Numbered from the stretch's first letter, positions 42,844-54,526 are shown. The stretch: 64,000 nt of DNA from Ottelia alismoides (GCA_037367405.1 JAZKJV010010746.1:248001-312000), one strand, 5' to 3'. Translations and numbers: made by a program. Notes: a model not told the origin generated them from the letters alone.

Positions 42844-43341
42844 TCGGAGCCTATGCCCTAAAACCTAACCCTACCTAAACCCCACGCACGTACGCGCCGG
42901 ACGCCGCCTCCTGCCAGGCACCGCCTTTTACCATGCACCGCATCGAGCGGTGCGTCGCCTACTCTTCACGCGCGCGGTGCGCAACCTGCACTCACGCCTC
43001 ACGCACACGGTGCACAGTCCCCAGCCCTGCGCAGACTGTGCTTGCGCCTCACGTGCGCAGCGTCTCATGCGAGCAATTCATCCCGCGCTCGGCCCCGATC
43101 TTCTGTTCTCACATGCATCACGTGTGCAGGCTGTGTCTCCATTTCACGCGCACAACCCTTATCACACGCGTCTTTCCCCACACATCTCTGTGTAGAGCTT
43201 GCAGTGTGGCGGACTACAAGTAGCTCTTGAATAATGGAAGGGGTTGCGGTATGAGTCTACACCCACAACCATCTTCCTATATGTCTGTGTAGACATTATT
43301 CGTCTAGTTTGTAACCATGGTCTTTAGAGATTGTTGTCATC

Positions 43342-44420
43342 ATGTCAAACAACAAAGTAGATGTTCCATCTCCGAGTGCCTTCAAAGGTCCATCACCCAT
43401 TGTGAAGACGGATGGAACGAACTATGAACTGTTGGCCATGCAGTTCATGAGCCTGATGCAATGTAATGGCAAGAAGCATATCCTCACACTGGAGGAACCT
43501 GTTGACAAGACTGGGGCTAATGCCTCATGGGAGGCAGACGATGCATATGCACGCGTATGGCTATCTGGCACGGTATCCTCGGAGATTGCCAATGACATTC
43601 TGAGCCAACTCACAGCAAAGGCTATGTGGGACATTCTCGCCGCTACATATTCTCCGGCGAAGAATGAGTCGAAGATTCTGCAGCTTCAGCATGACATCTT
43701 CACTTCGAAGCAGAATGGTCATCCTCTTTATACCCTTTACACATCGTTAAGGGGTATGTTTGAGAAGTTACATGGTTACATTCCCTTTACTGCCACACCA
43801 GAGCAACTCAAGGCCTATAGGAATTCAGTGATGACGGGAGTTTTTCTAGCAGCACTTGATCAGGAGTATGATGCAGCAGAGCACAGATTCTTACCAATGC
43901 CATCATACCTCCTATGGAGGAAGCTTATCGCAGACTGAGTAGGCTCTCCATATCTCCTGGTGGTACCCAACTGTCTCAGACGTCCTCAGCCATGGCAGCA
44001 TCCCGTGGTAGGGGGGCCTATTCCATACTGAGGATGAGGTGGTCGTGGCAGGGGAGGGGGTAGTCGGCCCCCTCGGCAGCCATGTACTTACTGTCACAGA
44101 CCGGGTCACTTAGAAGAAACATGTTATTCCAAACATGGGTTCGCAGCTTCAGCTCGTGTTGCAGAGCAGGTCACTCAGCGGGAAGGGGGCCCTTCACATG
44201 TATATGATCAAATGTTTGATGAACTTGTGGCGCGTCTCAGAGAGATTATGCCTACTTCTGGATCCACACGCTCTCCTTCAGGATCTTCAGAGGTAGTTGC
44301 CTCAGCATCTACATCCACGTCAGGTACAACATACGCTCTCACTAGTTGTTAAAGGGCAGACTTGTCAGAATGGATCATGGATTTAGGAGCATCTCATCAT
44401 CTATGTGCTGACAAAAGTCA
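43342..44420 (+). pseudogene. copia gag and protease (element G)
   Basis: ATG 43342 (MSNNKVDVPSPSAFKG, IVKTDGTNYELLAMQFMSL). Gag is open to about 43890, where a shift follows DQEYDAAEHRF. The zinc knuckle CTYCHRPGHLEETC is intact near 44085-44130. A stop near 44350 follows ALTSC. The protease motif reads WIMDLGASHHLC: D-S-G has become D-L-G. Another stop appears near 44455. Confidence 0.9.
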
Positions 44421-44460
44421 ATTGAGTGAATTTCTTTCGTCTCAGACGGGATGATATGTA

Positions 44461-45935
44461 ATGATAGCAAATGGGACACACTCTCCCATTATCGATCAGG
44501 GGGAGGTGCAGTTGACTCTCTCATTGCGACTTCAGAATGTTCTCTATGCTCCTGAGTTTTCTATGAATTTACTGTCTATTAGTCAAATCACTAAGGATTT
44601 ACACTATCGTGTCATATTTGATCCATCTGCTCTTGTGTTTCAGGATATTCTCACGGGCGGGGTGATTGGAACTGGCCGTGAGCAAGGGGGTCTCTATAGA
44701 CCGGTGCAATCTCCTTATGTTGGTGTCTTTTCTCTCCATGTTGGATCTGTTTCTCCCTACATATGGCATCTTCGATTTGGTCATCTTCCTCTGCAAAAGC
44801 TGTGTACGTTCTTCCGCAGATTTCTCCTCGCCCTACCTTTCAGTGCGAAGCCTGTTAGCTTGGGAAGCATCATCGGTATACTTTTCATAGTCGTCAGGAT
44901 AGGAATGGTCATGGTTTATTTGAGTTACTTCATTTTGATATTTGGGGTTCCAGTCGTGTCCCAGATCATCAGGGACATAGGTTTTATCTGGTAGCTGTTG
45001 ATGAGTTTTCAAGATTGTCTTGGGTCTTTATTCTTAAAAATAAGTTTGATGCTAGTCCTATTATTCAGTCATTTATTATTGAAATAAAGAACATCTTTTC
45101 TGCAAAAGTCAAATTTATACGTTCTGATAATGCACTGAAATTTTGCAGTTCTTATCTTTTTAATTTCTTAAGTCCCATGGTATTGTGCATCATACATCTT
45201 GTATTCATACTTCTCAACAAAGTGGGGTAGCTGAGCGAAATCACCATCATCTTTTGGATGTTACCATGACTCTTTTGATTCAGAGTCGTGCTCCTCATTC
45301 GTATTGGGAGGATGCGGTTCTTATTGCTTGTTATTTGATAAATCATATGCCCTCTTCAGTGTTGGGGGAGAAGATCCCGTTCTTGATTGCGTTTCCTGAG
45401 ATGGATCTTTTCTCACGCCTCATATGTTCGGTTTTGTAGCTTTTGTTCATCAGATGTCTCCCGGTCTTGACAAGCTCTCTCCATGAGCTGTCAAATGTGT
45501 GTTTATTGGGTATTTCAAGACCCAAAAAGGATATCGTTGCTTCGATCCTTTTTGGCGAAGGTACTATGTTAGTGCAGATGTTACTTTCTTCGAGTCCATT
45601 ATGTATTTCTCTCCCACAAGTGAAAAGCTTATTCCGTCCGAAGATGGAGAAGAGGTCTATATGCCTCTACCTCCTCTCTTAACTACACCATCATTGTCAC
45701 AACATCCTACTCCACCTCTGCCACCACCACCACCTCCACCTCCACCACTACCCCCACCACCACCTACGTTCTACCCTCAGGTTTACCAGCATCGACTCCG
45801 TACTCATGTGCCTCCTCCACCATCCAGCACGCCCAAGGTATGTTCTGAGCATTTGAGTTCTTTCAAAGGCACTAGTGATTTGAATATGCAGCTTGAGGGG
45901 CTGGCTATTTTTGGAGGATACTCCTTATGCGACTA
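44461..45935 (+). pseudogene. copia integrase and linker (element G)
   Basis: Pre-integrase HLRFGHLPLQKL, then a shift near 44790. The catalytic core is spread over frames: HFDIWGSSRVPDHQGH (about 44930), then 45015-45170 with RSDNALKF (family RTDNALEF), then 45185 on with QQSGVAERNHHHLLD. The three acidic residues are retained. The C-terminal domain starts at 45430 after a deletion and shift (VKCVFIGYFKTQKGYRCFD from 45490). A proline run lies at 45715-45770, and the acidic linker ends near 45935. Confidence 0.85.
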
Positions 45936-47535
45936 ATGAGGATATAGATGTAACTATTGCACTAAGGCGGCAGAAACGGGCATGCACTATGCATCCTATT
46001 GGTTCTCATGTTTCTTTGGGGCGTCTTTCCAAGGATTTTCAGAGGTTTGTTGTGGGATTGTCTGTCGTGGAGATACCACGGTCATATCAGGAGGCACCAC
46101 AGAGCAGTCAATGGCTTCTGGTCATGGAGGAGGAGATGGCAACTTTACAGTCACGAGGTACGTGGAATGTTGTCCATGCTCCACCAGGTGAGTCTGTTGT
46201 TGGCAACAAGTGGGTATTTACTGTGAAGCATCGGGCTGACGGTACAGTGGACAGATACAAGATCAGATTGGTTGCTCGTAGGTTCACCCAAACCTATGGG
46301 ATGGATTATCAGGACACTTTTTCTCCTATTGCATGCCACTCTACCCTGCGGATTCTTATTGTTGTTGTTGTGGTTCGTGATTGGCCACTTTTCCAACTAG
46401 ATATCAAGAATGTTTTCTTATATGGAGATCCGCAGGTGGAAGCTTACATGCAACAGCCACCTGGGTTTGTTGCTGAGGGGGAGTCTAGTATGGTGTGCCG
46501 TCTTCATAAGGCTATATATGGCCTTAAGCAGAGTTCGAGGGCTTTGTTTCAAAATCTCTTAGAGTTGATTGAACAGAAGGGGTTTGTCAGATCCACTGCA
46601 AATCATACTCTTTTTGTTAAAAGAAATCAAAGAGGTATTGTGCTTGTTGTGGTTTATGTTGATGACATTGTTATCACTGGCAGCGATGAACATGACATTC
46701 AAGCAGTTAAGGATTTCCTTGGACAACAGTTTGTTACCAAGGACCTTGGTACGCTTCGTTACTTCCTTGGCTTGAAGTTTGCACGAAATCAACTTCTATC
46801 TGAGACAAGCATGACAGGATGTAGACCAGCTACTACTCCAATGGATCCTAATGCTAGGCTCTATGATGATGACTTTGAGGAGGTGGACAAGAGACGATAC
46901 AGAGAGCTAGTAGGGATATGTTACTATTACCAGGCCTGATATATCTTTCGTTATGAGCAGAGTGAGCCAGTTTATGGAGCAACCTAGGCAGGCACACATG
47001 GATGCAGTGTGCTTGATCTTGAGATATCTGAAGTCATCTCCAAGTGCAGGTCTCCTTTTTAGAAGAGATACGTCTCTCACAGTTACTAGGTGTGCAGGCA
47101 CAAATTATGTTGGGTGTCCCAAGGACAGGATGTCCACTTTGTGTTTGTTGGTAGCTCACTGGTCTCATGGAAGAGTAAGAAAGAAATTGTTTTTCCTCGG
47201 TATAGAGCTGAATCAGAATATAGGGCCATGGCCCAAGGGAGTACAGAAATGATGTGGGTCAAGTCTGTCCTGACTGATCTAACGATTGAGGTGTCTCTTC
47301 TTATGCATGTCAAATGTGATAATCAAGCGGCATTGTTCATAGCTACTAATCCAGCATTTCATAAGAGAACAAAACACATTGAGGTAGACTTTCACTACAC
47401 TCGTGATTTGATCCAAAAGAGGCTTATTTCAACGTCATATGTTGCTTTAGGTGATCAAATTGCATATGTTTACCAAAGCTCTTCCAAGAGGTCCATTTCA
47501 TCATTGTTGTTCCAAGCTGAGCATGATAGAGATAC
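45893..47535 (+). pseudogene. copia reverse transcriptase and RNase H (element G)
   Basis: A 348-codon open stretch (45893-46939) covers nearly all [88 protein letters not shown], and [16 protein letters not shown] with catalytic YVDD. About 12 codons are deleted after LKFARN (usual GLVMTQRKYVMD). A stop or shift at 46930 precedes RNase H (46953-47252 and 47090-47535: SSLVSWKSKKEIVFPRYRAESEYRAMAQ, CDNQAALFIATNPAFHKRTKHIEVDFHYTRD). RT is the longest intact copia domain in the window. Confidence 0.9.
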
Positions 47536-47555
47536 ATGTTCCAGCTTGAGGGGGG

Positions 47556-47697
47556 TGTTAAGATTCTTATGTTTCCTTATCTTTATTTATATTGTTTATT
47601 TCTTTTGTCTCATTTATGTAATTTACCCTTTAAGCTTTTCTCATATATAAGAGAGCTCCAGGGTTAGATGGAATACAACTTTTTTTCCCATTCCACA
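47556..47697 (+). repeat. 3' LTR of copia element G
   Basis: TGTTAAGATTC to CCATTCCACA, 142 bp, preceded by the purine tract CTTGAGGGGGG and followed by the GTAAC duplication. Confidence 0.95.
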
Positions 47698-47702
47698 GTA
47701 AC

Positions 47703-49260
47703 ATCTCCATCAATTTCCCCATTACGTTGCAAAATAGTTCCAGATATCTAAAAGAACCTCTCTTCTGAATGTTATCGTCACCAATCTTCACCTCGATTCC
47801 TTCACCATTGCTTCCATCAAAGGTGCACTCCATATATTCCGTCTTAGCCCTACTTATACAAAATCCATTAGTCTTCAATGCATGTCTTCAAACCTCAAGC
47901 TTCTCATTTACTCCATCTCTAGTCTCGTCTATCAACACAATATCAACAACAAATAACATACACCAAGGTAACTCATCATAAATGTGACTTGTTAACACGT
48001 CCATAATTAAAGTAAAAAGAAATGGACTCAAAGCTGAACCTTGATGTAAACTAATGTTGATGTCAAAATAGTCAATCTTCCCAGATGGGGTCCTTACACA
48101 AGATAAAGCCCTATCATACATATCCTTTATGAGGTTAATGTATAGGGCATGTACTTGTCTCTTCTCCAAAACTCTCCACAATATCTCTCGTGGGACAGAA
48201 TCATAAGCCTTCTCCAAATCAATAAAGATCATATGGAGGTTCTTCCTTTTAGCTCTATAAATCTCCATTGTTTTCCTCAGCAAATGGATGGCCTCAATAG
48301 TTGAGCGACCTGGCATGAATCCGAATTGGTTTTCTTTTACTTTTGAAACTTACCTCAACCTTCTTTCGATCACACGTTCCCAAATTTTCATAGTGTGACT
48401 CATCATCTTGATACCTCTGCAATTTGAACAATTTTGAACGTATCCTTTATTCTTATAAAGAGGCACCACGATACTCCTCCAATCTTTAGGCATTTTCTTG
48501 CTTCGCTAAATAACGTCGAATAGATTCGTAAGTAAAATCAAACCACGCTCACCTAAAACTCTCCATATTTCCACAGGGATGTCATCCGGTTCTACACCTT
48601 TCCCAGGTCTCATAACCTTGAAAGCCTCCTTTACTTTCTTTCTTTGTATTCGTCTATAGCTTGCACGATTCAAGTAATTTTCACTACTAGATAGATCACC
48701 CAAAGTGATCTCTCTATTTCCTTCCCCAATGAAAAGTTTATGGAAGTACTCCTCCTATCTAGCCTCTATATCCTTCTGAGTAACAAGCATGTGACCTTCC
48801 TCCTCCTTAATGCATCTCACTTGGGAAAGGTCTTTGGTCTTTCTTTCTCTTGCTTTGGCAAACCTGAATATATCCTTCTGGCCCTCCTTAGAGTCGAGTT
48901 TTATACAAAACTTCATAAGCTTTTGATGTAGCTTCTCTTACAACCTTCTTTGCTTCCTTCTTCGCTATTTTGTAGTTTGTGATAATTTCCTATGTTCTAT
49001 CCTTAGACATAGCTTTAAAGCATGCTCTTTTAATTTTTAGCTTCTCTTGCACCACTTTACTCTGCCACCAAGCCTCCTTTTGACCTAGAGCTCCTTCCTT
49101 TGACTCGTCTAGCATCTTTTTGGCTACCTTTCGGATACAAGATGCTACTGTCTCACACATCTCGTTTGCACTTCTGCTACAATCCCAAGATAAGTCTTCT
49201 AAAACCTTCTCCCTGATGCTCGATTGCTTCAGTGGAAGATTCCACCATCTAGTTCTAAAG
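47703..49260 (-). pseudogene. RTE LINE reverse transcriptase region
   Basis: Blocks in order on the minus strand: EAWWQSKVVQEKLKIKRACFKAM (49100-48990), then VKEAFKVMRPGKGVEPDDIPVEIWRVLGERG (48650-48510), then MPGRSTIEAIHLLRKTMEIYRAKRKNLHMIFIDLEKAYDSVPREILW (48316-48180) with the catalytic FIDLEKAYD, then DINISLHQGSALSPFLFTLIMDVL, then RISRAKTEYMECTFDGS (47850-47800). The polymerase box normally FADD reads MLFVVDIVL: the first Asp is Val (codon 47945-47947), so RT is inactive. The frame is broken in at least four places. Confidence 0.9.
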
Positions 49261-49359
49261 ACTCTCTTATATAGGAGAAATCCTAAGAGAAAATTACATA
49301 AAGTAGAAAAAAGGATAAGTAAATATAAATAAAGAACAAATAAAAACACCTATCTTAAC
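49261..49359 (-). repeat. 3' LTR remnant of copia element H
   Basis: ACTCTCTTATATAGGAGAAA to TATCTTAACA, the TATA-to-start part of the LTR only. It matches the 5' LTR at 53284-53431 from CTATTATATAGGAGAAA onward. Confidence 0.8.
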
Positions 49360-49399
49360 AATCCCCCTCAAGCTGGAGTATATATGTCAATCATGCTCT

Positions 49400-50743
49400 G
49401 TTTGGAACAACAACGATTGAATGGACCCCTAGCAAGTGCCTTGATGAACATATCTGCAGTCTGATCTCCTGACGTAACATGAGAAATGGAGATAAATCTC
49501 TTTTGAATCATATCTCGAGTGTAGTGATAGTCTACCTCGCTATGCTTGGTTCATTCATGGAAGGCTAAATTATTGGCTATGTAAAGGGTGTCCTGATTAT
49601 CACATTGGAGGTGCATAGGAAGTGACACCTCAATAGTCAGGTCAATCAGGACAGATTTGACCCACATCATCTTTGTGTTCCCTTGTTCCATGGCTCTATA
49701 TTCCGTTTCGACACTAGATCTAGCAACAATCGTTTGTTGCTCTTCCATGAAATAAGTGAACCCCCTGCAAAAATAGTGAAGCCTGAGGTAGACTTCCTGT
49801 CTTTGAGGTATCCTACATAATCTGTTGTAACTGCAAGGGATACGTCTCTACTGAACAAGAGTCATGCGCTTGGAGAAGTCTTCAAATATCTCAAATTCAT
49901 GTGAACTGCATCCATATGTATCTGCTTGAGCTGCTCCATAAACCGACTAACTCTGCTCGTTGCGAATGATATATCTGGTCTGGTAGTAGTGACATATAAA
50001 AGCTTCCCTACAAGCTCTCTATATCGTCTCTTATCAACCTCCTCAGTGTCATCATCATAGAGTTTCATACTCGGATCTATAGTAGTAGCAGTGGGCTTAC
50101 ATCTTGTCATGCTCGTCATATAGGAGATCAGTAACATACTTTCTTTGGGTCATCACCATGCCACGATGGTTCCTCGTAAATTCGAGGCCAAGAAAGTAAT
50201 GGAGGTTGCCAAGGTCCTTGGTCACAAACTGTTGTCTAAGGAAATACTTAGCTACATGAATACCCTGCTCATCATCCCCTGAACAACGATGTCATCTACA
50301 TAAATCAAAATAACAACAATACCTCTCCGGGTTCTCTGAATGAAAAGTGAGTGATCTGCAGTCGATCTGACAAAACTTTGCTGCTTGATCAACTCAGAGA
50401 ACTTCTGGAATCAGGCCCTCAAACTCGGCTTAAGGTCATAAATAGCCTTATGAATTCTACAAACCATATGAGACTATCCCTCAGTAGCAAAACCTAGTGG
50501 TTGTTGCATGTAGGCTTCCTCTTGCAAGTCACCGTACAAGAAGACATTCTTAACATCCATCTGAAAGAGAGGCCAATTATGTACCACAACAACAGAAAGA
50601 AGAATCCTCAATATAGAATGTCTTGCTATAGGAGAAAATGTATCATGATAATCCACCCCATAGGTTTGGGTTAACCCACAAACGACAAGCCTGACCTTGT
50701 ATCGGTCCACACTACCATTTGTAGGGTATTTCATTGTAAACAC
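49400..50743 (-). pseudogene. copia reverse transcriptase and RNase H (element H)
   Basis: RT N-terminal block at 50743-50474 ([66 protein letters not shown]). The YVDD loop is intact near 50300 (ILIYVDDIVV), followed by a one-base loss. The connection and RNase H follow at 50137-49862 ([31 protein letters not shown]), 49858-49667 (DRKSTSGFTIFAGGSLISWKSNK) and 49748-49551 (SSVETEYRAMEQ, CDNQDTLYIANNLAFHE). The DADY motif of RNase H is reduced (AVTTDYVGY). At least six breaks. Confidence 0.85.
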
Positions 50744-50999
50744 ACACTTTCTCCCTAGAACAGAAACACCAGGTGGAGCAAGAACAACACTTCACGTGCC
50801 ATGAGACTGTAACACAACGATCTCCTCCTTCATAGCAAGGCACCACTGACTAATATGCAACGCATTCTGATATGTATATCCACGACAGATAGTCGACAAA
50901 AAACCTCTGAAACTCCTCTGAGAGACATGCAAGAGAACATTGGAAACAAGAGGGTATGTAGCACATGTATGCCTCTGTTTTCATAAAGCAATAGGCATG

Positions 51000-52110
51000 T
51001 CAAGGTTCACAACCTACTCAGTGACCAAGTCAGGAACGTCTGTAGCCACGTGCTCATCTTGTGGTAAATGCAAGTCACCAGTGCCATCCGAAGAAATCAA
51101 ATGCTCAGAACATACCTGGGTCATGATGGATGATGGAGGAGGGCTATGAGCATGAGGTCGATGAGTGGACCTGTAGGAAAAAGATGGAAGCGGCTCGTGG
51201 AGGTGGTGGAGGAGGAAGAGGTGGCGATGATGGTAAAGGTGGCGGAGATGAAGGGACATGTGGAACTAAGGATGGAATAAGAGGCATAGTAGACGTAGGC
51301 GTGGTAGAAGAAACCAAAGATAGAGGCGTGTATACCTCTTCTCCAGAATTCGAAGGAGACGACTTATCATCTGTAGGAGAGAAAAACATAATAGACTCAA
51401 AGAAGGTGATATCCACAATAACATAATTTTTTCCTTGAACATGATCAAAACAACGGTACTCCTTTTGGGTTTTGTAATACCCCACAAAAACACACTTGAC
51501 CACTCTAGGAGAGAGCTTGTCATGACCAGGAGACATTTGATGAACAAAGGCAACAGACCCAAACACACGAGGAGTGGGGGAGAAAAGATCCTTCTCGGGA
51601 AACACAATCGAGAATGGAATCTTTTCTCCTAATACAAACGAGAGCATACAATTCATCATGTAGCAAGCAGTTAGAACCACATCTGCCTAATAGGAATGAG
51701 GAGCTCGACTCTGATTCATGAGGGTTCTAGTGACATCGAAAAGGTGACGATGTTCGCGTTCGTCCACCTCGTTTTGTTGGGATGTATAGGCACACGAAGT
51801 CTGATGTACAATACCAGTGTCCCTGAAGAACTGTGAGAGTTGTAGGTTACAGAATTCTAATGCATTGTCAGAACGAATATACTTGACATTTGCAGAAAAA
51901 TGTTCTTTATTTCGTTAAGAAAAGACCAAATGAAGGGATCAACATCAGACTTATTTTTAAGCAGAAATACCCAAGACAACCTGGAAAAATGATCAACAAC
52001 AACAAGATAAATTTATGTCCCTGATGGTCTGTGACACGAGTTGGACCCACACGTCAAAATGAATCAACTCAAAAATACTACGAATATTACGACTCTGACG
52101 ACTCTGAAAT
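51000..52110 (-). pseudogene. copia integrase and linker (element H)
   Basis: The core is in pieces between 52110 and 51690: IHFDVW, RSDNALEFC near 51865 and QQNEVDERERHHLFDVTRTLMN near 51760, the last a degraded QQNGVAERKHRHLL. The C-terminal domain is open at 51680-51144 (TACYMMNCMLSFVLGEKIPFSIVFPEKDLFS, VKCVFVGYYKTQKEYRCFD, FFESIMFFSPTDDKSS), followed by a proline-rich linker (51200-51260). Confidence 0.85.
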
Positions 52111-52850
52111 GTAGACCAATGTTGCTTCCCAAGCTGGCAAGCCTCGCATTGGAGGGAAGAGCGAGGAGAAATCTGAGGAGGCACATGACACAACCTCTGC
52201 TGAGGAAGGTGATCAAACCGAAGTTGCCACACATAAGGAGAGGCTGATTCAGTGCAAATAGACAAAGCACCAGTATATGGGGACTGAACCGGTTTATAGA
52301 GACCTTGCTCACGACCAGATACAATCACCCTGCCCATAAGAATGTCCTGAAACACAATGGAAGATGGATCAAATATGGCACGCCAATGTAAGTCTTGGTG
52401 ATTGGACTAATAGAGAGTAAATTCATAGAAAAATCAAAAGTATGAAGAACATTCTATATGTGTATTGTTGAAGTCAACCGTATCTCCCCCTATCCAGTGA
52501 TGAGAGAGTGGGTCCCATCTGTTATAACTACCGATCTACCTAGTTGAATCAATCTGTATGCACTAAACTACCCTCTATCACTGTAGAGGTGGTGTGAAGC
52601 TCCTGAATCCATAATCCACTTTGACAAATCTGCTCTGCAACAGCTAGTAAAAGCATATGCAGTACCTGCTGTGGTGACGGATGCTGACACAACTACATTT
52701 AAAAATCCTTATGGAGCAGTAGACAAGTGCATGCATGATCTCTCTGTCTTTCCACCAACTCATCGAACCTCTGATCAGATGCTGGAGGAGATTGCTACGA
52801 AGATGATGACGACTGCTATAAAGACTTGGTCTCTAGACAAGGATGAACAC
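52111..52850 (-). pseudogene. copia gag C-terminus and protease (element H)
   Basis: DQRFDELVERQRDH (about 52740-52790) is the gag tail after the missing zinc knuckle. Then AGTAYAFTSCCRADLSKWIMDSGASHHLY gives a protease motif with intact D-S-G (about 52600-52620). The frame shifts near 52400. Residues MFQDILMGRVIVSGREQGLYKPVQSPY and WQLRFDHLPQQRL, CEACQLGKQHWSTF continue into pre-integrase. The remainder of gag is deleted; leader sequence starts near 52850. Confidence 0.8.
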
Positions 52851-53283
52851 ATCTACACAGACATACATGAAGATGGTTGTGAGTATAGACTCATACCACA
52901 ACCTCTTCCATCCGTTTGAGGCTTCTCTAGAGTGGTTTAGATTATCAAAACTACCGTAAAAACCTAAAAAACAGACTGAATAGTGAATCAAATCATTCTT
53001 GATAGTGATTTCTAAGACTTAAAGGACGATGACGGGACCTCTTGGTCACCATGAGAGTTGGGGGCGACAATAGAGGCCCCTTAGGGTAGCGGCGATGTCA
53101 GTACATGACTAGTGCGACTACTGTCGCACTTGTTGGCGGTAGCAGCAGGGGGCTGTTGTTGTTGCTTGGCAGCGGTAGCAGCCTGCAGTTGCTGCTGCCT
53201 AGAGGGGAGACATCCCCTAGGGCTTTGGTGGGGAAGGGGAGGCTAGGGCACATACTTCGATCTAGGAACGTCACTCTGATACC

Positions 53284-53431
53284 TTATAGAAAGGAAAAAG
53301 ATTTAATTATATTCCATTGAGACCTTAGGGCTCTATTATATAGGAGAAAAATCCTAAAGGAAAATTACATAAAGTAGACAAAAGGATTAGTAGATATAAA
53401 TAAAGAACAAGCAAAAACATCTATCTCAACA
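53284..53431 (-). repeat. 5' LTR of copia element H
   Basis: About 148 bp, ending ATCTATCTCAACA. It is preceded by the decayed primer-binding complement CTCTGATACC at about 53274-53283. The left boundary is blurred because the TGTT end has mutated (TTATAGAAAGG). Confidence 0.75.
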
Positions 53432-53514
53432 ATTTGGATGATATTCTATGATGGATATTCATCCTTCAACATTTAAAGAAGGCATTGTAACATGCGAGTT
53501 TTTTGTCAAATGAG

Positions 53515-54526
53515 CAGGGTTCGAAATCTCGATTTCAATTTTGTTTCGGTCCCCTCCAAAACCGAAATTTCAGTGAAATTTCGGGAAATTTCGACCGTTT
53601 CGGTGGAAATGTCGAAAAAGACTCAAAAAAGCTATTTTTTTATCATTCTTTTTCAAATTAAGATCTTCTGAGTTATTACAACAATATATAGCTTACAAAT
53701 ACACACTTATATCACACATATTGCTTATATATGCCCCTTATATCGCATATATCGGTCATATCGGTCAAATCGATGTTAATGTTGACTCTTGACTGATACA
53801 TACTGGAAATTAATATCATCCAATCCAAGACTTTATAACAACAACTTACAAATGCACACTTGTATCACATACGTCTCTCATCCTGGTGCCTTATATCACA
53901 CCATATCGATCATATCAGACATATTGTTGAGCTGACTGATAGATACTGGAAATGGAAATCAAAATATCTAAGTTAACAACACTTAGGAGACGTCTTTTGT
54001 TCATAAAAGTAGACGAGCTATTTTATTTTAAAATGTAGATAATGATTAATTAAACAACATTTTGTTCATAGAAATTACTGTCACAGACAAAGTTCGAATG
54101 AACTACATAATTAATTACATACTTACAATAAAGTTGCATCTATTTACGAAGATAAATAACAAACGAATGAAAGGACCAAGCTATATCAAATATATAGAAG
54201 CTATAGAGTTTTTTCACCTCCATTGCTTAAACCCAAAGGACTCCCAAAGTTGAATAAGCGATGTATGTACCCTCTTGTCGCACCGTACCCTGTATCCATG
54301 AATTTCAACCGAAATGGGTCGATATGTCGAAATATCACCGAAATTTCGGTCGAAATTCAGGAAATTTTGTACTGAAATCCATGAATTTCAACCGAAATGG
54401 GTCGAAATGGATCGATATGTCGAAATATCACCGAAATTTCGCTCAAAATCTGGGAAATCGACATATATAGGAGTTTCAATACCCATAACCTCTCGAAATC
54501 GAAATTTCACGAAATTTGAATCGTTG
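53515..54526. mobile_element. hAT-type non-autonomous element, CGAAATTTC-rich
   Basis: 1,012 bp flanked by a perfect 8-bp duplication CAAATGAG (53507-53514 and 54527-54534). It starts CAGGGTTCGAAATC and ends with the complement of CAACGATTCAAAT; inverted repeats are short and imperfect, but the subterminal regions are full of inverted CGAAATTTCGG motifs. Two internal tandem duplications occur: about 160 bp (53670 and 53830) and about 83 bp (54298-54380 and 54381 on). No transposase is seen; frames such as 54314-54541 are repeat translations. Confidence 0.85.
54298..54470. repeat. tandem 83-bp repeat within the hAT-type element
   Basis: Two copies beginning ATGAATTTCAACCGAAATGG at 54298 and 54381. 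The second carries an extra GAAATGGATC insertion. It extends the inverted CGAAATTTC motif array at the right end. Confidence 0.8.

Larger units (their letters stand above)
42700..47697 (+). mobile_element. Ty1/copia element G, complete, nested in the RTE LINE
   Basis: A 4,998-bp plus-strand copia with LTRs 42700-42843 and 47556-47697 and a perfect 5-bp duplication GTAAC (42695-42699 and 47698-47702). The LTRs differ at roughly 18 of 144 positions including a 2-bp gap, the most diverged pair in the window. The leader is C-rich with CCTAAAACCTAACCC (42858-42872). Gag-pol needs many frame changes. The RTE frame resumes on both sides, proving that G came later than the LINE. Confidence 0.95.
42154..49260 (-). 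mobile_element. RTE-type LINE, 5'-truncated, split by copia G
   Basis: Minus-strand RTE-clade LINE. The 3' tail at the left is CAACAACAATAAAGCC in plus reading, the complement of the usual GGCTTTATTGTTGTTG end. An apparent 11-bp target duplication ACTCTCTTATA flanks it (42143-42153 and 49261-49271). Removing copia G, about 2.1 kb of RTE remains: RT and the C-terminal region, with the endonuclease missing, as expected for 5' truncation during target-primed reverse transcription. Reading frames are broken. Confidence 0.85.
49261..53431 (-). mobile_element. Ty1/copia element H, gag-deleted
   Basis: Minus strand: 3' LTR remnant (49261-49359), polypurine complement (TCCCCCTCAAG), RNase H, RT, integrase, protease, the last part of gag, leader and a decayed 5' LTR (53284-53431). 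The N-terminal two thirds of gag and the zinc knuckle are deleted. The 3' LTR is cut where the RTE LINE duplication lies, so the pre-insertion order was element L leader, then H LTR. The flank after the 5' LTR is ATTTG (53432-53436), with no partner because the 3' LTR end is missing. Confidence 0.85.

Noticed and set aside
42933..43230. Three overlapping Cys/His/Arg-rich frames after the element G LTR
   Set aside because: C-rich leader of copia G. Cys and His content follows from repeated CACGC/TGCGC words and does not form a spaced zinc motif.
53650..53950. Satellite or centromeric repeat
   Set aside because: The approximately 160-bp duplication has only two copies and lies inside a hAT-type element with a clean 8-bp duplication.
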